Part shown: positions 1-9,852 of the stretch, in pieces
Position numbering within the stretch: the stretch's first letter is position 1
Layout of the letters: every line of letters starts with the position of its first letter
Source: Fodinicola acaciae
Lineage (GTDB): Bacteria; Actinomycetota; Actinomycetes; Mycobacteriales; HKI-0501
Assembly: GCF_010993745.1 (NCBI RefSeq)
Contig: NZ_WOTN01000003.1
Coordinates: 1,054,001 to 1,118,000, forward strand
Length of the DNA: 64,000 bases
Direction of reading: 5' to 3'
Program-made: the position numbers and the translations under genes
The notes under the pieces: generated by a model
The model's database searches: none
The model's input: the letters and a program-made list of their open reading frames with translations, nothing else
What the model was told of the DNA's origin: nothing

Positions 1-1
1 C

Positions 2-112
2 GACACGTTCCGACCGGTTCCGCGTGACACGGCCCTGCGTGGCACTTGCCTGGTGGGGGTGCTGACGACGCGCGGAGCCTTGGCTGAGCAGGGCGAGGCG
101 CGGCGGCTATGA
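2..112 (+). CDS. C-terminal tail of an ORF entering from the left edge
   Basis: An open frame runs from the window edge to a TGA at 110-112, encoding about 36 residues with high-GC third positions and ending in ALAEQGEARRL. The next gene starts 17 bp later. No domain can be recognised in so short a tail, and the frame could be open by chance in GC-rich DNA, so this is only a possible 3' end of an upstream gene. Confidence 0.3.
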   Translation, partial: DTFRPVPRDTALRGTCLVGVLTTRGALAEQGEARRL

Positions 113-129
113 CTTGAAGGGAATGACGC

Positions 130-699
130 ATGAGTCTGGCTCTGAGATCTCACGCTCTGCGGCTCGCCGTCGCTTCCGTCGTTGCCGGTGCGCTGATCCT
201 CGCCGGCGGCACCATCGCAGGCCCGGCAGCGGCAGCAGGCGTCCATTCGACCACGGCGGCGTCGACGTGTTGGCAGAGCTACCTGCCTTTGCCCGACCCG
301 ACCTGCCAGCCCGGCGCTAACAATCCCGACGTCACGACCGCCACCATCCACTCCACCATCTGCGTGTCCGGTTACAGCTCCTCCATCCGTCCACCGACCT
401 CCTACACCACCCCTCTGAAAATCCAGCAGATCAGCGAATACGGCTACACCGACACCTCCACCGCCGACTACGAAGAAGACCACCTCATCGCCCTGGAAGA
501 CGGCGGCGACCCACGCAGCCCACAAAACCTCTGGCCCGAACCCCGCTACACCGCCGGAGGCAAAACCGCCGCCGACAAAGACACCGTCGAAAACAAGATC
601 CACACCGCGATCTGCAACGACACCGTCAACCTCGACGCAGCCCGCCACGCCATCGCCACCAACTGGACCACCGCACTGCAAGTCCTCGGCATCAACTAA
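130..699 (+). CDS. Secreted HNH-nuclease-like protein
   Basis: A 189-residue protein with a clear signal peptide: positive residues (R6, R11), a hydrophobic stretch at about 12-36 and an AAAAG cleavage-like site. The mature part carries EEDHLIAL at about 115-122 (the Asp-His of an HNH motif), followed by a conserved Gly-Gly, an Asn in NLWPEP at 133-138, and a Lys/Asp/Glu cluster at 150-155. This arrangement matches a family of exported actinobacterial HNH-like proteins, usually annotated as hypothetical or HNH signature proteins. Four cysteines in the mature chain suggest disulphides. GAAGGGA lies upstream of the ATG. Extracellular nuclease activity is inferred; a role in nutrient scavenging or competition is possible. 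Confidence 0.75.
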   Translation: MSLALRSHALRLAVASVVAGALILAGGTIAGPAAAAGVHSTTAASTCWQSYLPLPDPTCQPGANNPDVTTATIHSTICVSGYSSSIRPPTSYTTPLKIQQISEYGYTDTSTADYEEDHLIALEDGGDPRSPQNLWPEPRYTAGGKTAADKDTVENKIHTAICNDTVNLDAARHAIATNWTTALQVLGIN

Positions 700-1209
700 C
701 CCGGCCTCCCCATCTGGCAGCCAGCGACAGCGGATGCCTGGTCGCGCGGTTCGGGCAAAGACCATAACTCAAAATACGGACAGTCACAGAGCAAGGCGCC
801 GACCCACCGGTCAGGGGTTCTATCAAAGACGGTTCGTGTGTCATGTGGCCATTCCGTAGATGGCCGCGCGTGGCTCCGTCCCGACCGTCGGGCCGGTTTG
901 ATACGGGCCCATGCCGTGCTCTGTGTCTGGTCATCGTCGGCTCGCTCGGTCACGAGCTGTTGCGCGGCGGCCTGTCCCCACCGCGTCGCAGCGGGCGCGG
1001 ATCGGTATAGCGGTTGACCACAGGTTTGGGGCGCCTGTCGCATCCATACCATCGCGTTCCTCACCTGCCGTCGCGGGTGGCCCACCGGTCCGCCTACTTC
1101 ATGGACCCAAAACGCGAGACCCGCAGACCGTGTACGTCGAGCACCGGGACCTTGACCGTCGATTGACGGTTGCGCCGTGGCCCTGCGGAAAGAGTCCCGG
1201 AAGCGGGGG
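700..1209. other. 510-bp convergent intergenic region without a supported gene
   Basis: This lies between the 3' ends of the exported HNH-like gene and the pentapeptide-repeat gene. Several overlapping frames are open on both strands, but their products are Arg/Pro-rich, lack recognisable motifs and have no good ribosome binding site. No tRNA, transposase remnant or strong terminator hairpin was seen. Confidence 0.5.
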
Positions 1210-2202
1210 TCAGGTGCGGACCTGGACACCTGCCACCGCGAGTCGCTCCGCGTCGAACTCGGCGGGCCAGCGCGTTGCCGCATCGGCGTGGGCGTCGAGC
1301 AGCTCGGCTCCAGTCAGATCGCAGCCACTGAAGTCGGTGCCGCACACTATCGCCGCACGAAGATCGGCGTTTCGCAGGTTCGCTCCCGCAAGGTAGGCGC
1401 CGGTCAGATCGGCTTTCGCGAACGAAGCGCCCTCGAGCCAGGTTTTGCGCAGATCGGCCCGGGTGAAGTCGCTTCGGTCGAACCGGCAACCACGTAGCCA
1501 GGATCGCGCCAGATTCGCGTATCGGAAGTGGACATCAGTGAAGTGACCGTGGCTGACCTGGAGCCCACGCAGATCGACGCGTGACAGGTACAGTTCGGCA
1601 CCTCCCGGCTCCGCCGTCGACATGCGATTGACCGCGAACATCGCTCGAGCCAGGACGACCGCCGCGGCCTGCAGGTCAGCCGCTCGAAACTGCAACCAAG
1701 GACGCTCATCGACCTCGACAGTGGGATGGACAGGGCCGTTCACCATGCCGACGTGCCATGGAGCGTGATTGCGAATGAACGCGCCCAGGATGAACTGGAC
1801 CGTGCGCCGATCGCTAGACGAATTCCGGGCGATGCGCTCTAGCGCGTAGATCCCGCCAATTCTGATATCCATGTTATCGCTGCCCACGTGTTCGATGGCC
1901 CGGGTGAAACGTTCGGTGATCTGCCCTTCCCTGTTCACCCGTACCTGCCACCAGGTAGCAGCGGCACCGATCACCACCAACAGACCCGCGAAAGTCTGAA
2001 GGAGACTGGCGCGGACACCGTTTTGCAGTTGCGCCTGCGTCTGCTGGAGCTGGATACGATCAGCCGCCCCCGCAACAGCATGCAGCTCTGCCGTAGTCAG
2101 CGAGGGGTAGAGCCATCCAGGCAGGACAGCGAGGCAGACAATAACGACCACGCCGAGCAGGCCCGCAACGGCGATAGCGATGACGGCCGTACGACGACTC
2201 AT
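1210..2202 (-). CDS. Membrane-anchored pentapeptide-repeat protein
   Basis: About 330 residues from the ATG at 2202, which has GGGGA just upstream; an in-frame ATG at 2241 is an alternative. Two hydrophobic segments near the N-terminus (about residues 5-30 and 70-85 of the 2202 form) flank a short Gln-rich region. A cytosolic stretch containing ERFTRAIEHVG and GGIYALERIA follows, which is typical of actinobacterial membrane pentapeptide proteins. The C-terminal third has tandem A(D/N)LXX pentapeptides such as ADLTG, AYLAG, ANLRN and ADLRA, predicting a right-handed quadrilateral beta-helix. Function is unknown. Such proteins occur in large numbers in actinomycetes, often in accessory regions. 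Confidence 0.85.
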   Translation of the reverse strand: MSRRTAVIAIAVAGLLGVVVIVCLAVLPGWLYPSLTTAELHAVAGAADRIQLQQTQAQLQNGVRASLLQTFAGLLVVIGAAATWWQVRVNREGQITERFTRAIEHVGSDNMDIRIGGIYALERIARNSSSDRRTVQFILGAFIRNHAPWHVGMVNGPVHPTVEVDERPWLQFRAADLQAAAVVLARAMFAVNRMSTAEPGGAELYLSRVDLRGLQVSHGHFTDVHFRYANLARSWLRGCRFDRSDFTRADLRKTWLEGASFAKADLTGAYLAGANLRNADLRAAIVCGTDFSGCDLTGAELLDAHADAATRWPAEFDAERLAVAGVQVRT

Positions 2203-2241
2203 GCCGATTCCCCGATCGAAGACACATGTCAGGCACCTCAT

Positions 2242-3010
2242 TGACGCGAACCCTATGACACCGGCTCTCGCCTCATGGATGGCCGCGACGGTCGAGTTGG
2301 CAAAGGTGCGTATGCCTTCCGCGCGCCGCCGGTCACCGGCCGCCGGTCACCCCATTCGCGCCGACCGATGGGATGCGGAAGTCAGCGTCGACCGACGCGG
2401 CGGGTGGTGAGGGGCGAGGCGCGGCCTTGAGCCGGAGCGGGACGCCGGCCGGTTACCGTCGGGCCCTGAGAGCGACAGCGACCGCCTGGCCGTGGCCGGA
2501 GCGATCTTGCGGCGAGTGGCCGTCGTCGGCCCCGGAACAGCCGCTGCGGGATCGTCATCGACGGGTGTCGACGGGCGCTGGCTCGACGCACCCGCACCGG
2601 AGGCGCTGATAACTGGGCATTATGTCACCAGTTGACGTGGCAACCAGCCGCGGCGACGCACCCTCCCACCACCGACGCATCCGGACATCCGCCGGTCGCG
2701 GGGACGCAGGCAGGCCTGGCAGCGGCCAGTTGTCCCTCGGCCAGGCGGCGATCAACGAGACGCCGCTCCCAGCCAAGAGGCAGCGACCGCCATCAGCACA
2801 CCCCGGGCACGGCCTCAGGGTAACGGAATCAACCGAACTAATTCCTCCGATACCGACTCGTTCGAGTAATTCCGCCGCGTCGGTGTACGCCCCGTCCGCC
2901 GCCACTGCAGTGATCTGCGATTCGTCGCCGGCCGATCGGACGCGGACGACCGTGCCGGCCTGGTCGCGCCCGTCGCCTGGGACGGGATGCGCTCGACCCC
3001 ATCGAACTAG
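2242..3010. other. 770-bp gap with no convincing gene
   Basis: This separates the pentapeptide-repeat gene from the Septu-like pair. Short frames exist on both strands, for example one of 116 codons on the minus strand at 2555-2905, but none shows a conserved motif, a ribosome binding site or codon use clearly better than its shadows. It may be decayed accessory DNA. Confidence 0.45.
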
Positions 3011-3853
3011 CTAAATCAGATATCCTCCGGCCTGAAACCAGGTGCTCGATTCTAATGCGGAGTACATCGCCGTTTGCCACGAGTTTAAATGAACCTTGCG
3101 TCGACTCTCGGCGCACTCTTGCAAGAAGCGGTGCACTCGAGAAGCGCTCCCTTTCCTACGGAGGGCATCAACCTGATATCGGATGTTCTGTAACTCTTGC
3201 GCGGCCTGCACTGCATACAATCGCGCCAACTTGAACCGCTTGAAATGGCTCTCCGTGCGTCGCTTCAGAACTTCACCCCAGGAATCCGGGCAACGGACGT
3301 AGAACCGAACGGCAACGGGCAGGGTTTCAATGACTTCTGCGTACAACCACGGTTGACGCTCTATGTCATCGAAGTATGGATGCATCGTTTGCTCGTCGGC
3401 CGTCGACGCCACGCGATTCCCTTTTACCTTGTTGCACTCCATGCAAACTGCAATCAGGTTTAGAGGAGTCACCGCTAATGCGAAGAAGGCGGTTTTGGGC
3501 AGATGGTGGTCCAGCGTAGAGACATCTCTATGCCCGCACAGCGGGCACAGACCATTCGCCGGCAGCAACATCAGCTCGTCGTAAATATGCCGCCCCGCCG
3601 ACCTTCGCTTCGCCATCCGCCCATCGTAGAGTCGAACGACCTCCTTCTTACTGATGCCCGTCAAGTTGAAATCAGCGGACTTGAGGAGATGGAGATTGGC
3701 CGCGGCCGCAGAGTCCACATATCTCGCCTCAGCGACGGCTACCTCGGCACGAACCTGCGATAGTCGCGATCTGAGGTCCGCGTTTAAGATTCTACTAGTG
3801 CAGGTATCGAATGAGACAACGGCACTATATGGCGGCTGCGCAACTGTCCACAT
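3011..3853 (-). CDS. ptuB: HNH endonuclease, PtuB-like (Septu-type effector)
   Basis: A 280-residue protein with a single HNH/zinc-finger nuclease module at about residues 103-147: CPLC, then DHHLPK with the catalytic-type His pair, an Asn at about 132, and CMEC followed by NKVKGNR. The two Cys pairs would bind structural zinc. Flanking regions are helical. The ATG directly follows the TGA of the upstream ATPase gene without a spacer, so translation is probably coupled. An ATPase plus HNH protein in this order is the hallmark of Septu (PtuA/PtuB) anti-phage systems, in which the HNH protein is the DNA- or RNA-cleaving effector controlled by the ATPase. GC content is far below the chromosomal background, indicating recent transfer. 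Assignment to Septu rests on architecture; a retron-associated PtuAB is excluded because no reverse transcriptase lies nearby. Confidence 0.8.
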   Translation of the reverse strand: MWTVAQPPYSAVVSFDTCTSRILNADLRSRLSQVRAEVAVAEARYVDSAAAANLHLLKSADFNLTGISKKEVVRLYDGRMAKRRSAGRHIYDELMLLPANGLCPLCGHRDVSTLDHHLPKTAFFALAVTPLNLIAVCMECNKVKGNRVASTADEQTMHPYFDDIERQPWLYAEVIETLPVAVRFYVRCPDSWGEVLKRRTESHFKRFKLARLYAVQAAQELQNIRYQVDALRRKGSASRVHRFLQECAESRRKVHLNSWQTAMYSALESSTWFQAGGYLI

Positions 3854-5419
3854 TCAGTCGTCATCTCCGTCCGCTGCCAGGAGAGCACTTAGGATCGCCT
3901 TTGCCTCAGCACCTAGCCTGCCTTCGAATCGAGCCAGAATACGCTCGTAGTTCGGATCCGCCGCCAAGGCGACCTCCAGGATGCGATGGAATCCGGACCG
4001 CGTCACCTCAAGGCCAAATACTTCGCGCGTCAGTACACCGACGTTCTCGCCGAAGGTCTCCAGTTGTGGACGCTCCGCGCGAACGTCCCGACCCGAGCGA
4101 CGCAACTTCCAAACACATGACGACGGTACCTCTTGGAGCACGACCGGCGAATGCGTCGCGATCACTGCTACGCCGTTCCGATTAACGAGAAGGTCAGACA
4201 ATTCGCGTATAAATGCCGAAAGCAGCGGTGGATGCAGATGGGCCTCCGGCTCGTCTAGTAGCACGAGTGTCCGTTCGTCAACCGTCTCCACTAGACGTGT
4301 AATCGTAAGAAGGACGATCTTATGGCCGGAGCTCAATTGCCGGAACAGGCCCATAGCCCGCTCTCGCAGCTCCATATCACTGGACGCCTCGCTCGACGCT
4401 TGGGCCAGCAGAGCGATATCGGCATCCGCAAAGATAGGGTCCGCTTCAAGGACCTCAAGGGCGCGGCGCCAGCGGCCTAGCCTTTCGCCTCTTATGCAGT
4501 GATTGACACTGCTTCCGAAGTCGCGAGCTAATCCCGTTGGGGTCTTTGGCGGCAAGGTCGTCTGGCTCTGGGATTTTCTAGCTGTCTTTAACCCGACGTA
4601 ACTATACCGCATTCCAGTCGACGCGTTCCGCACCCTACTAATCGGTTCGAACGTATCGAACGCACTAAAACTTACGTATACCAGACCGGCCAGGGAGTGC
4701 TTCGCAGCCGCACGCTCCTCATCGTTCTCGAGCATGACTATCCCACTGTCATCACCAAGGTCACTCCGCTCCTCCATCAAAGAACGACTTATTCCGTTCA
4801 GGAGGTGTGTCTTGCCAACTCCGTTACGACCAATCAAGACATGGATATTCGTAGGTGGTTGCGACTCCGGAACAACATCAAAATCAATAGTGAGACGTTC
4901 GTCAGGCATGGCGGCGACAGTCGGGCCACGATATAGGAATTTATACCTGGACAGGCGGGCACCGCCGGTTGCTATTCGATGGAACTGGCCTTCGATAGTG
5001 GCACGAGGCACTGAACGCATTAAGGATGTCGCGGTGACGTCCTCCCTAGCTACCTGGATAAAGATTTCTCGATTCAGAGCCACATCACGCAACGCCCCAA
5101 GAACGGTCTCTCCCAAGCCTGCGTTCAGCGCACCGAGACGTTCATAGTATTCTGGGTCTTGCCCCAGCGAGAAGAACGAGGCGTCGAGTTCCTCAAACTG
5201 CTCAGGTATTTCGGGTCTCCGCTGTCCCTCACGCATCTCAAGTTGGCCGATCTTTACCTGGCCAATATATTGCGACGCCTGAGCCGGGGCTGTGTAATAG
5301 AGATAGTACTGCGTGCTATATTTGAACCAGTCATCCCAATTATCTTCCACGAGATACATGCTGGACTGACGGACTGCGCCTGGAGGCGACTGATTCGCGC
5401 GAAGCACTTTAAACCGCAC
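3854..5419 (-). CDS. ptuA: AAA/ABC-type ATPase, PtuA-like (Septu-type)
   Basis: About 521 residues from a GTG at 5419 preceded by GGAG; a TTG at 5458 would add 13 residues. After a roughly 180-residue N-terminal region with an unusual Trp/Tyr-rich patch (DNWDDWFKYSTQYYLYY), a Walker A motif GRNGVGKT appears at about residue 197. An ABC-like signature QLSSGHK is followed by Walker B LVLLDEPEAHLHPP and a switch-like ATHSP. This is the OLD/AAA15-like layout used by PtuA and related defence ATPases, which form ring-like complexes sensing phage infection. The C-terminal 100 residues are likely regulatory. The gene directly precedes the HNH gene. Low GC and mixed codon use agree with acquisition by transfer. 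It could instead belong to another ATPase-HNH defence family, as the N-terminal extension differs from textbook PtuA. Confidence 0.8.
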   Translation of the reverse strand: MRFKVLRANQSPPGAVRQSSMYLVEDNWDDWFKYSTQYYLYYTAPAQASQYIGQVKIGQLEMREGQRRPEIPEQFEELDASFFSLGQDPEYYERLGALNAGLGETVLGALRDVALNREIFIQVAREDVTATSLMRSVPRATIEGQFHRIATGGARLSRYKFLYRGPTVAAMPDERLTIDFDVVPESQPPTNIHVLIGRNGVGKTHLLNGISRSLMEERSDLGDDSGIVMLENDEERAAAKHSLAGLVYVSFSAFDTFEPISRVRNASTGMRYSYVGLKTARKSQSQTTLPPKTPTGLARDFGSSVNHCIRGERLGRWRRALEVLEADPIFADADIALLAQASSEASSDMELRERAMGLFRQLSSGHKIVLLTITRLVETVDERTLVLLDEPEAHLHPPLLSAFIRELSDLLVNRNGVAVIATHSPVVLQEVPSSCVWKLRRSGRDVRAERPQLETFGENVGVLTREVFGLEVTRSGFHRILEVALAADPNYERILARFEGRLGAEAKAILSALLAADGDDD

Positions 5420-6792
5420 AATGCACTCCGCAACAGCAAGACCGCCCGTGCGGCACAAGGCATGCGCCGGCCGCGAAATAATCCGAGTCAGGCTCGCGCA
5501 AAGTTCGTGGCCAGCGGGTTCGCGTCACAGCCATGCCGACAGTATAAGGATCGTGACACAGTGCGGTCGCGGTTTTCCCGAACTGGGATGCGCAGAAGCC
5601 GACACCGCCGAGATAACAGTGAGTTACGAGATCCGGTTGATCCACGCACGTGCTGCGACGAGACTGCCCTCGAAAACTGATCTCAGCTGTGGGCACTGAT
5701 CTGCGGAACGGGCGCAGTTCAGTCGGTTTGCTGCTGTAGACCAGCATCCAAGTCGCGCATTCTCGGCGGACGGTACGGACGGATCTCCCCGCATAACGCG
5801 CGCGGTACGCGTACGGATCTTCGAGCACCTCGATCCCGGCCGAGGCGAACAGCGCATGGCACTCACAGCGGCCGAAAGGCCCGCTCCCGCCAGACACAGT
5901 GTCCGTTGACAGCTCCTTGCCGGAAACCGTTGCGCCTACAGCCTCCCCTAGCGCCACCCGCACAGTAATGACCTAGTCCGCCTGGCCGCACTGGCAGCCT
6001 GCGCGTGTAGGCGACGTGAAATTTTCGCGCACCGCGGGTACCCTTACGTCCAGCCTGGTGGCGGTCGCCCGAAACTCATCACCATCACCGAACGTCTCAA
6101 CAGCCAATCAGCCGCAGCGACCACACCGGACCAGCCAGGTTACTGCGCAACCCTGCCGAGCAGCTATTTCGGCGAGGTTCTTGTCTGGCGCCCCCGAGCC
6201 TACGACGGGCGCCCATCCGACAGAGGGAGACGACCGCCTGGCGATGGCCTGCGACAGGCCCGATCCCACTCGTGGATGATCGATGCCCGTCCCTTCCGGC
6301 CGTATCGACTTCGCAACGATCACCCGGCGCCGCTGATGCGCTTCCGGTTCAGCCGCATCGTCGACCAGCAACCCAACGGTGTCGGCCGGCTCGATCCGGT
6401 TCACCACCAGCATCCCGGAGACTTCCGATCCGGTGTCTGCGACTGGCTGGCCAGCCACAGACCGACCGCCGGGTTGAGGCACTTGACTGCGCGCCGAGCA
6501 GCCGCGGCAGGTGTCGCGGGTGCTGGTGCGGCCCTTGACGGGCGGACCAGGCCGACTCCGTCGCGTGGCAGCGCCTATGCAAACCGCATACACTCCACCA
6601 TGTACTCTCTGCTTCACATTGCGTTACTGTTTGCGTGGGGTCGCAGGGCAGCCCGTGCAGGGCATGAGGCGCTGCCCTTCCCACCGACTCGTAGTCGTGG
6701 ACGGGCTAGATGAGCTATTCCAAGGGCTGGTGCCGCGTGGACCTGGTTCAGTTTCGCGGCCAGTTCTATGTATTCGCTGAGACGAGGTAGGT
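5420..6792. other. 1.37-kb gene-poor stretch, possibly decayed coding DNA
   Basis: No frame here can be identified. The best candidate is a minus-strand frame at 6108-6617. Its middle part (about 6180-6450) has coding-like codon choice, but there is no recognisable domain, and its N-terminal part is Arg/Cys-rich and unconvincing. I regard it as a remnant of a gene lost during island turnover. No RNA gene, insertion sequence end or CRISPR-like repeat was seen. Confidence 0.4.
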
Positions 6793-9700
6793 GTGGTCAC
6801 ACCGGTCCAATTAGCCCAGGTGATCAGGCTCGCATTGAGCACGCTAAGTGCGGACAATGCACATCATACCTTTGAGCACCTGTGTCGCCAGGTAGCCAAG
6901 CGGCGCGTCGTCAGCAACGTCATACCGGCAACCGGTCCAGTATCGGCAGGAGGCGATCAAGGACGCGACTTCGAGACGTTCCATACGTACCTTTCCGAGG
7001 AGTTACCGTTCGCGATCGGATTCGCCGCGCTGGCCACCACCGATGTCCTCGCGTTTGCATGCACCATTCAGAAGGACGATCTACACGCCAAATTCAAGGC
7101 AGACATCACCGCTATTTGCGGGCAAGGCACCCACGTCGATCGGATCTACATCTTCGCCACCGCGAGCGTCCCACCTCGACTGCGACACGACCTTCAGGAA
7201 TGGACGATAAATGAATATGGCGTCGCCCTCGACGTCATCGACGGATCAGCCCTAGCGGACCTGCTGGCTGAACCAGATCTCTATTGGATTGCCGGAGAAT
7301 ACCTTCATCTTCCGGCCGAACTCGCGTCAGCCGCACCCGCAGAAGGCGAGACCCAATCGCCAGCCTGGTATGTGGGACTGCGTGATTATTGGCAGGAGTC
7401 CAGTAGAGAGCCGGCCAGCGTCGGAGACCTGTTCGATTTGCGACGCGGCCTGCGGCATTCGGTGTTCCCTGGGCCGGCTCGTTCTGACCTCGCAGGCTGG
7501 CTGACGTTGATGACGCGGCTTGTCGAACGGAGCGCAAGTGTCGAGGTTCGTCTGCATGCCATATACGAGATTGTGATCGCCTGCAGCAGAGGCGCCGCTG
7601 ATCTACGACCCGCTGAACCATTGGTCCGTCAGTTTATCGACGAGGTACAACAGAGTCATGACCCGACGCTGTTGTTCAACGCAAGCCTGCTGGTCCAGTG
7701 GTGCACGATGGCGGCAGCGATGCGCCACAGCGACATCCCGCTGAACGACGTGCTGGGGTGGATACCTTTGCTTCGACATCACGTTGACCGGCTGCTGGAA
7801 CAGGACTGGGGTCCGAATGCGCGCGCGGCGCTACTGCAGGTCGCTACACATCTCGCATTCCACATCGATTATGCGAGCACGAAAGCAACTGCCACGACAA
7901 CGCTCAACGATATTGATGACATGTACGGGTCACTCGCGGAGGCAATCGCGCAGAACACTCTCGACTTCGCGCTCGACCCCACCGGGGTAGTCGACCTCGA
8001 CGCCGGCATGCAGCACCTTGCCGAACTAGTGGACCTGCTGCCGGACGCTCCCGTTTATCCAGTCGGCGAATTCGGCAAGATAATCGACGTGCTCGCCCCG
8101 ATCCTGCGAGACCATCCGCTGTACCGGAGCGTGTGCGACGGCTTGGACAGAGCCGTCGCCCGCCTCAACGGCGACGCCGCGGTCGGCGACAGGTGTCGAC
8201 GACGAGCAGAAACCCTCCTCAACGCAAACCGACTGCTCGACGCCCTACATGAATTCCAACAAGCGAAGATCAATTGGTTCCATGGCGACACCATGCGGGC
8301 AACATTGCTCACGTTGGCCGCCATCGCGGATATCTATGCGACGCTCGGCATGTATCTCGCCGCCAAGAAATATGCACTCGCAATGGCGACATTCGCGTCC
8401 GACAGCGCTGACTTGTCCGACCGTGAGTTCATTCCGCTGGCGCTATTCGCGGCGTCCCAGATGGACCACCTGGCCGGGGCCTGGATCGCTTCCGCAGAGC
8501 TGGCCCGATGCGGCAACGAAGCTCACTTCATTTGGGCGCCAGACGCTGGCAACTTCAGCCGATATCCTTACTTGGAGCAAGCCACCGGATTTCAGATTAC
8601 CGCCGCGCTGGTCGCCGAACAGACTCGCCCCGAATTCCTGCCCACTATTCAGGACATCCTCGAAGACACCCTGTTCGATATCTCCGGCCTCGAGAAAATC
8701 ACCCCCTCATCGAGTAGATTTCGCAGCGAAGAGGAGTGGACCGACTGGCTCCCGGCCACGCAGGGCGCACCATTCAGCGACGCCGGCCCGCGACATACCG
8801 TCACCTTTCACGCCCTAGGTGTGCGATGGACTATGCACGGACGCAATGAACAGGACACCGTTATCGCCTTGGAGGATTTCGCATCCACACTGCAGATCCT
8901 TCTGGTGGAATTCTCTGCTCTCGACCTGCTGCTCATCACCCAAGACGTTGACATCGAGATCCACACGTACCAATGCGAGCAGCCTCCCGCGGACGTCTCG
9001 CGGACGCAGGTTATCGACAACCGGCGATCATGGCGAATCTACATGCCTGCCGAACATCCGCCAGGAATGAGCCCCCTGGAACAGCTTCGCGATATCATGG
9101 TGCCTTTAGCGTTGCAGACTGTGATGGCCCATTCGCTGCTAAACAGGCGACAGTTCAACAGCCTGCTGGCCTCGCCCATAAGAGAGCAGCTGTTTACCAG
9201 TCTGGCCATTGGAGGCCCGTACCGGACATATGCGCTGTTCCCCACCAAGGCCGCATCTCCCCCAATAGAGCCGCAGTATCGCCCTCTGACAAACATCGAA
9301 CGCCCGAACCCGCGAGCCGGCGCACCACAAATGAAATCGCGAACAGGCGCCGGCCCCGGCTACAGCTCTGACCGGGCACAACAAATTCTGATCGAACGTT
9401 ACGAACACCTATCGCTCGCCGTTCAGTACACCATTCCCACCTTGCTATCACACTCGCACGTGCGCGACCTTTTTCACGACTTGCGACGGGAGGGTTGGAA
9501 GGATTGGCACCTGCTCAACGTTATAGCCGGCCTCACGGTCTCGCACCGCGTACGCCTCCGCGGCGGTGCACCCACCGCAGAGATGCCCTCGCAAACCGCT
9601 GAAGCGTGGCTCACCGAGGCGCTGCGCGCGGAACAGCCGAATGATCCACAACTCCCGCCGAGTCAGGTTACTCGAGGCGCCATGGAACAGGGCATTCATT

Positions 9701-9852
9701 TCGCCCTCGTCAACTGCCTTCATGACTGGGATCTGTCCGGACACCAGAGCACCACCGCCCCGGCAGCCGTCCTGCAGATTCTCGCCGAACGGTACAGGTT
9801 CTGGGACGACGATGTGCTACATCGCGACCCATTCCTCGGGCAGCTTGACTAG
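6793..9852 (+). CDS. Large nuclease-like/helical-repeat protein, candidate defence gene
   Basis: A 1019-residue protein starting at GTG 6793, with GAGG upstream. The first about 165 residues look like a PD-(D/E)XK restriction-type domain: Glu28 in TFEHL, Asp55/Asp59 in GGDQGRDFE and the Gln-Lys pair at 93-94 in TIQKD fit the usual E...D...QxK pattern. The rest is a long alpha-helical repeat region of TPR-like type, with a mid-section suggestive of repeats (about 470-560). No P-loop is visible. Similar fusions of a Mrr-like nuclease with repeat sensors are common in uncharacterised defence proteins. It is a single gene 1.4 kb downstream of the Septu-like pair and has moderate GC. Nuclease function is inferred from motif spacing; the C-terminal 500 residues match nothing I recognise. 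Confidence 0.7.
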   Translation: MVTPVQLAQVIRLALSTLSADNAHHTFEHLCRQVAKRRVVSNVIPATGPVSAGGDQGRDFETFHTYLSEELPFAIGFAALATTDVLAFACTIQKDDLHAKFKADITAICGQGTHVDRIYIFATASVPPRLRHDLQEWTINEYGVALDVIDGSALADLLAEPDLYWIAGEYLHLPAELASAAPAEGETQSPAWYVGLRDYWQESSREPASVGDLFDLRRGLRHSVFPGPARSDLAGWLTLMTRLVERSASVEVRLHAIYEIVIACSRGAADLRPAEPLVRQFIDEVQQSHDPTLLFNASLLVQWCTMAAAMRHSDIPLNDVLGWIPLLRHHVDRLLEQDWGPNARAALLQVATHLAFHIDYASTKATATTTLNDIDDMYGSLAEAIAQNTLDFALDPTGVVDLDAGMQHLAELVDLLPDAPVYPVGEFGKIIDVLAPILRDHPLYRSVCDGLDRAVARLNGDAAVGDRCRRRAETLLNANRLLDALHEFQQAKINWFHGDTMRATLLTLAAIADIYATLGMYLAAKKYALAMATFASDSADLSDREFIPLALFAASQMDHLAGAWIASAELARCGNEAHFIWAPDAGNFSRYPYLEQATGFQITAALVAEQTRPEFLPTIQDILEDTLFDISGLEKITPSSSRFRSEEEWTDWLPATQGAPFSDAGPRHTVTFHALGVRWTMHGRNEQDTVIALEDFASTLQILLVEFSALDLLLITQDVDIEIHTYQCEQPPADVSRTQVIDNRRSWRIYMPAEHPPGMSPLEQLRDIMVPLALQTVMAHSLLNRRQFNSLLASPIREQLFTSLAIGGPYRTYALFPTKAASPPIEPQYRPLTNIERPNPRAGAPQMKSRTGAGPGYSSDRAQQILIERYEHLSLAVQYTIPTLLSHSHVRDLFHDLRREGWKDWHLLNVIAGLTVSHRVRLRGGAPTAEMPSQTAEAWLTEALRAEQPNDPQLPPSQVTRGAMEQGIHFALVNCLHDWDLSGHQSTTAPAAVLQILAERYRFWDDDVLHRDPFLGQLD

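Noticed and set aside
2555-2905. Minus-strand 116-codon frame
   Set aside because: Cys/Pro-rich shadow with no ribosome binding site.
5409-5963. Minus-strand frame upstream of the Septu-like ATPase
   Set aside because: Overlaps the ATPase start in another frame and shows no conserved features.
6108-6617. Minus-strand 169-codon frame
   Set aside because: Only its middle looks coding; no family or start signal, so it was treated as decayed DNA rather than a gene.
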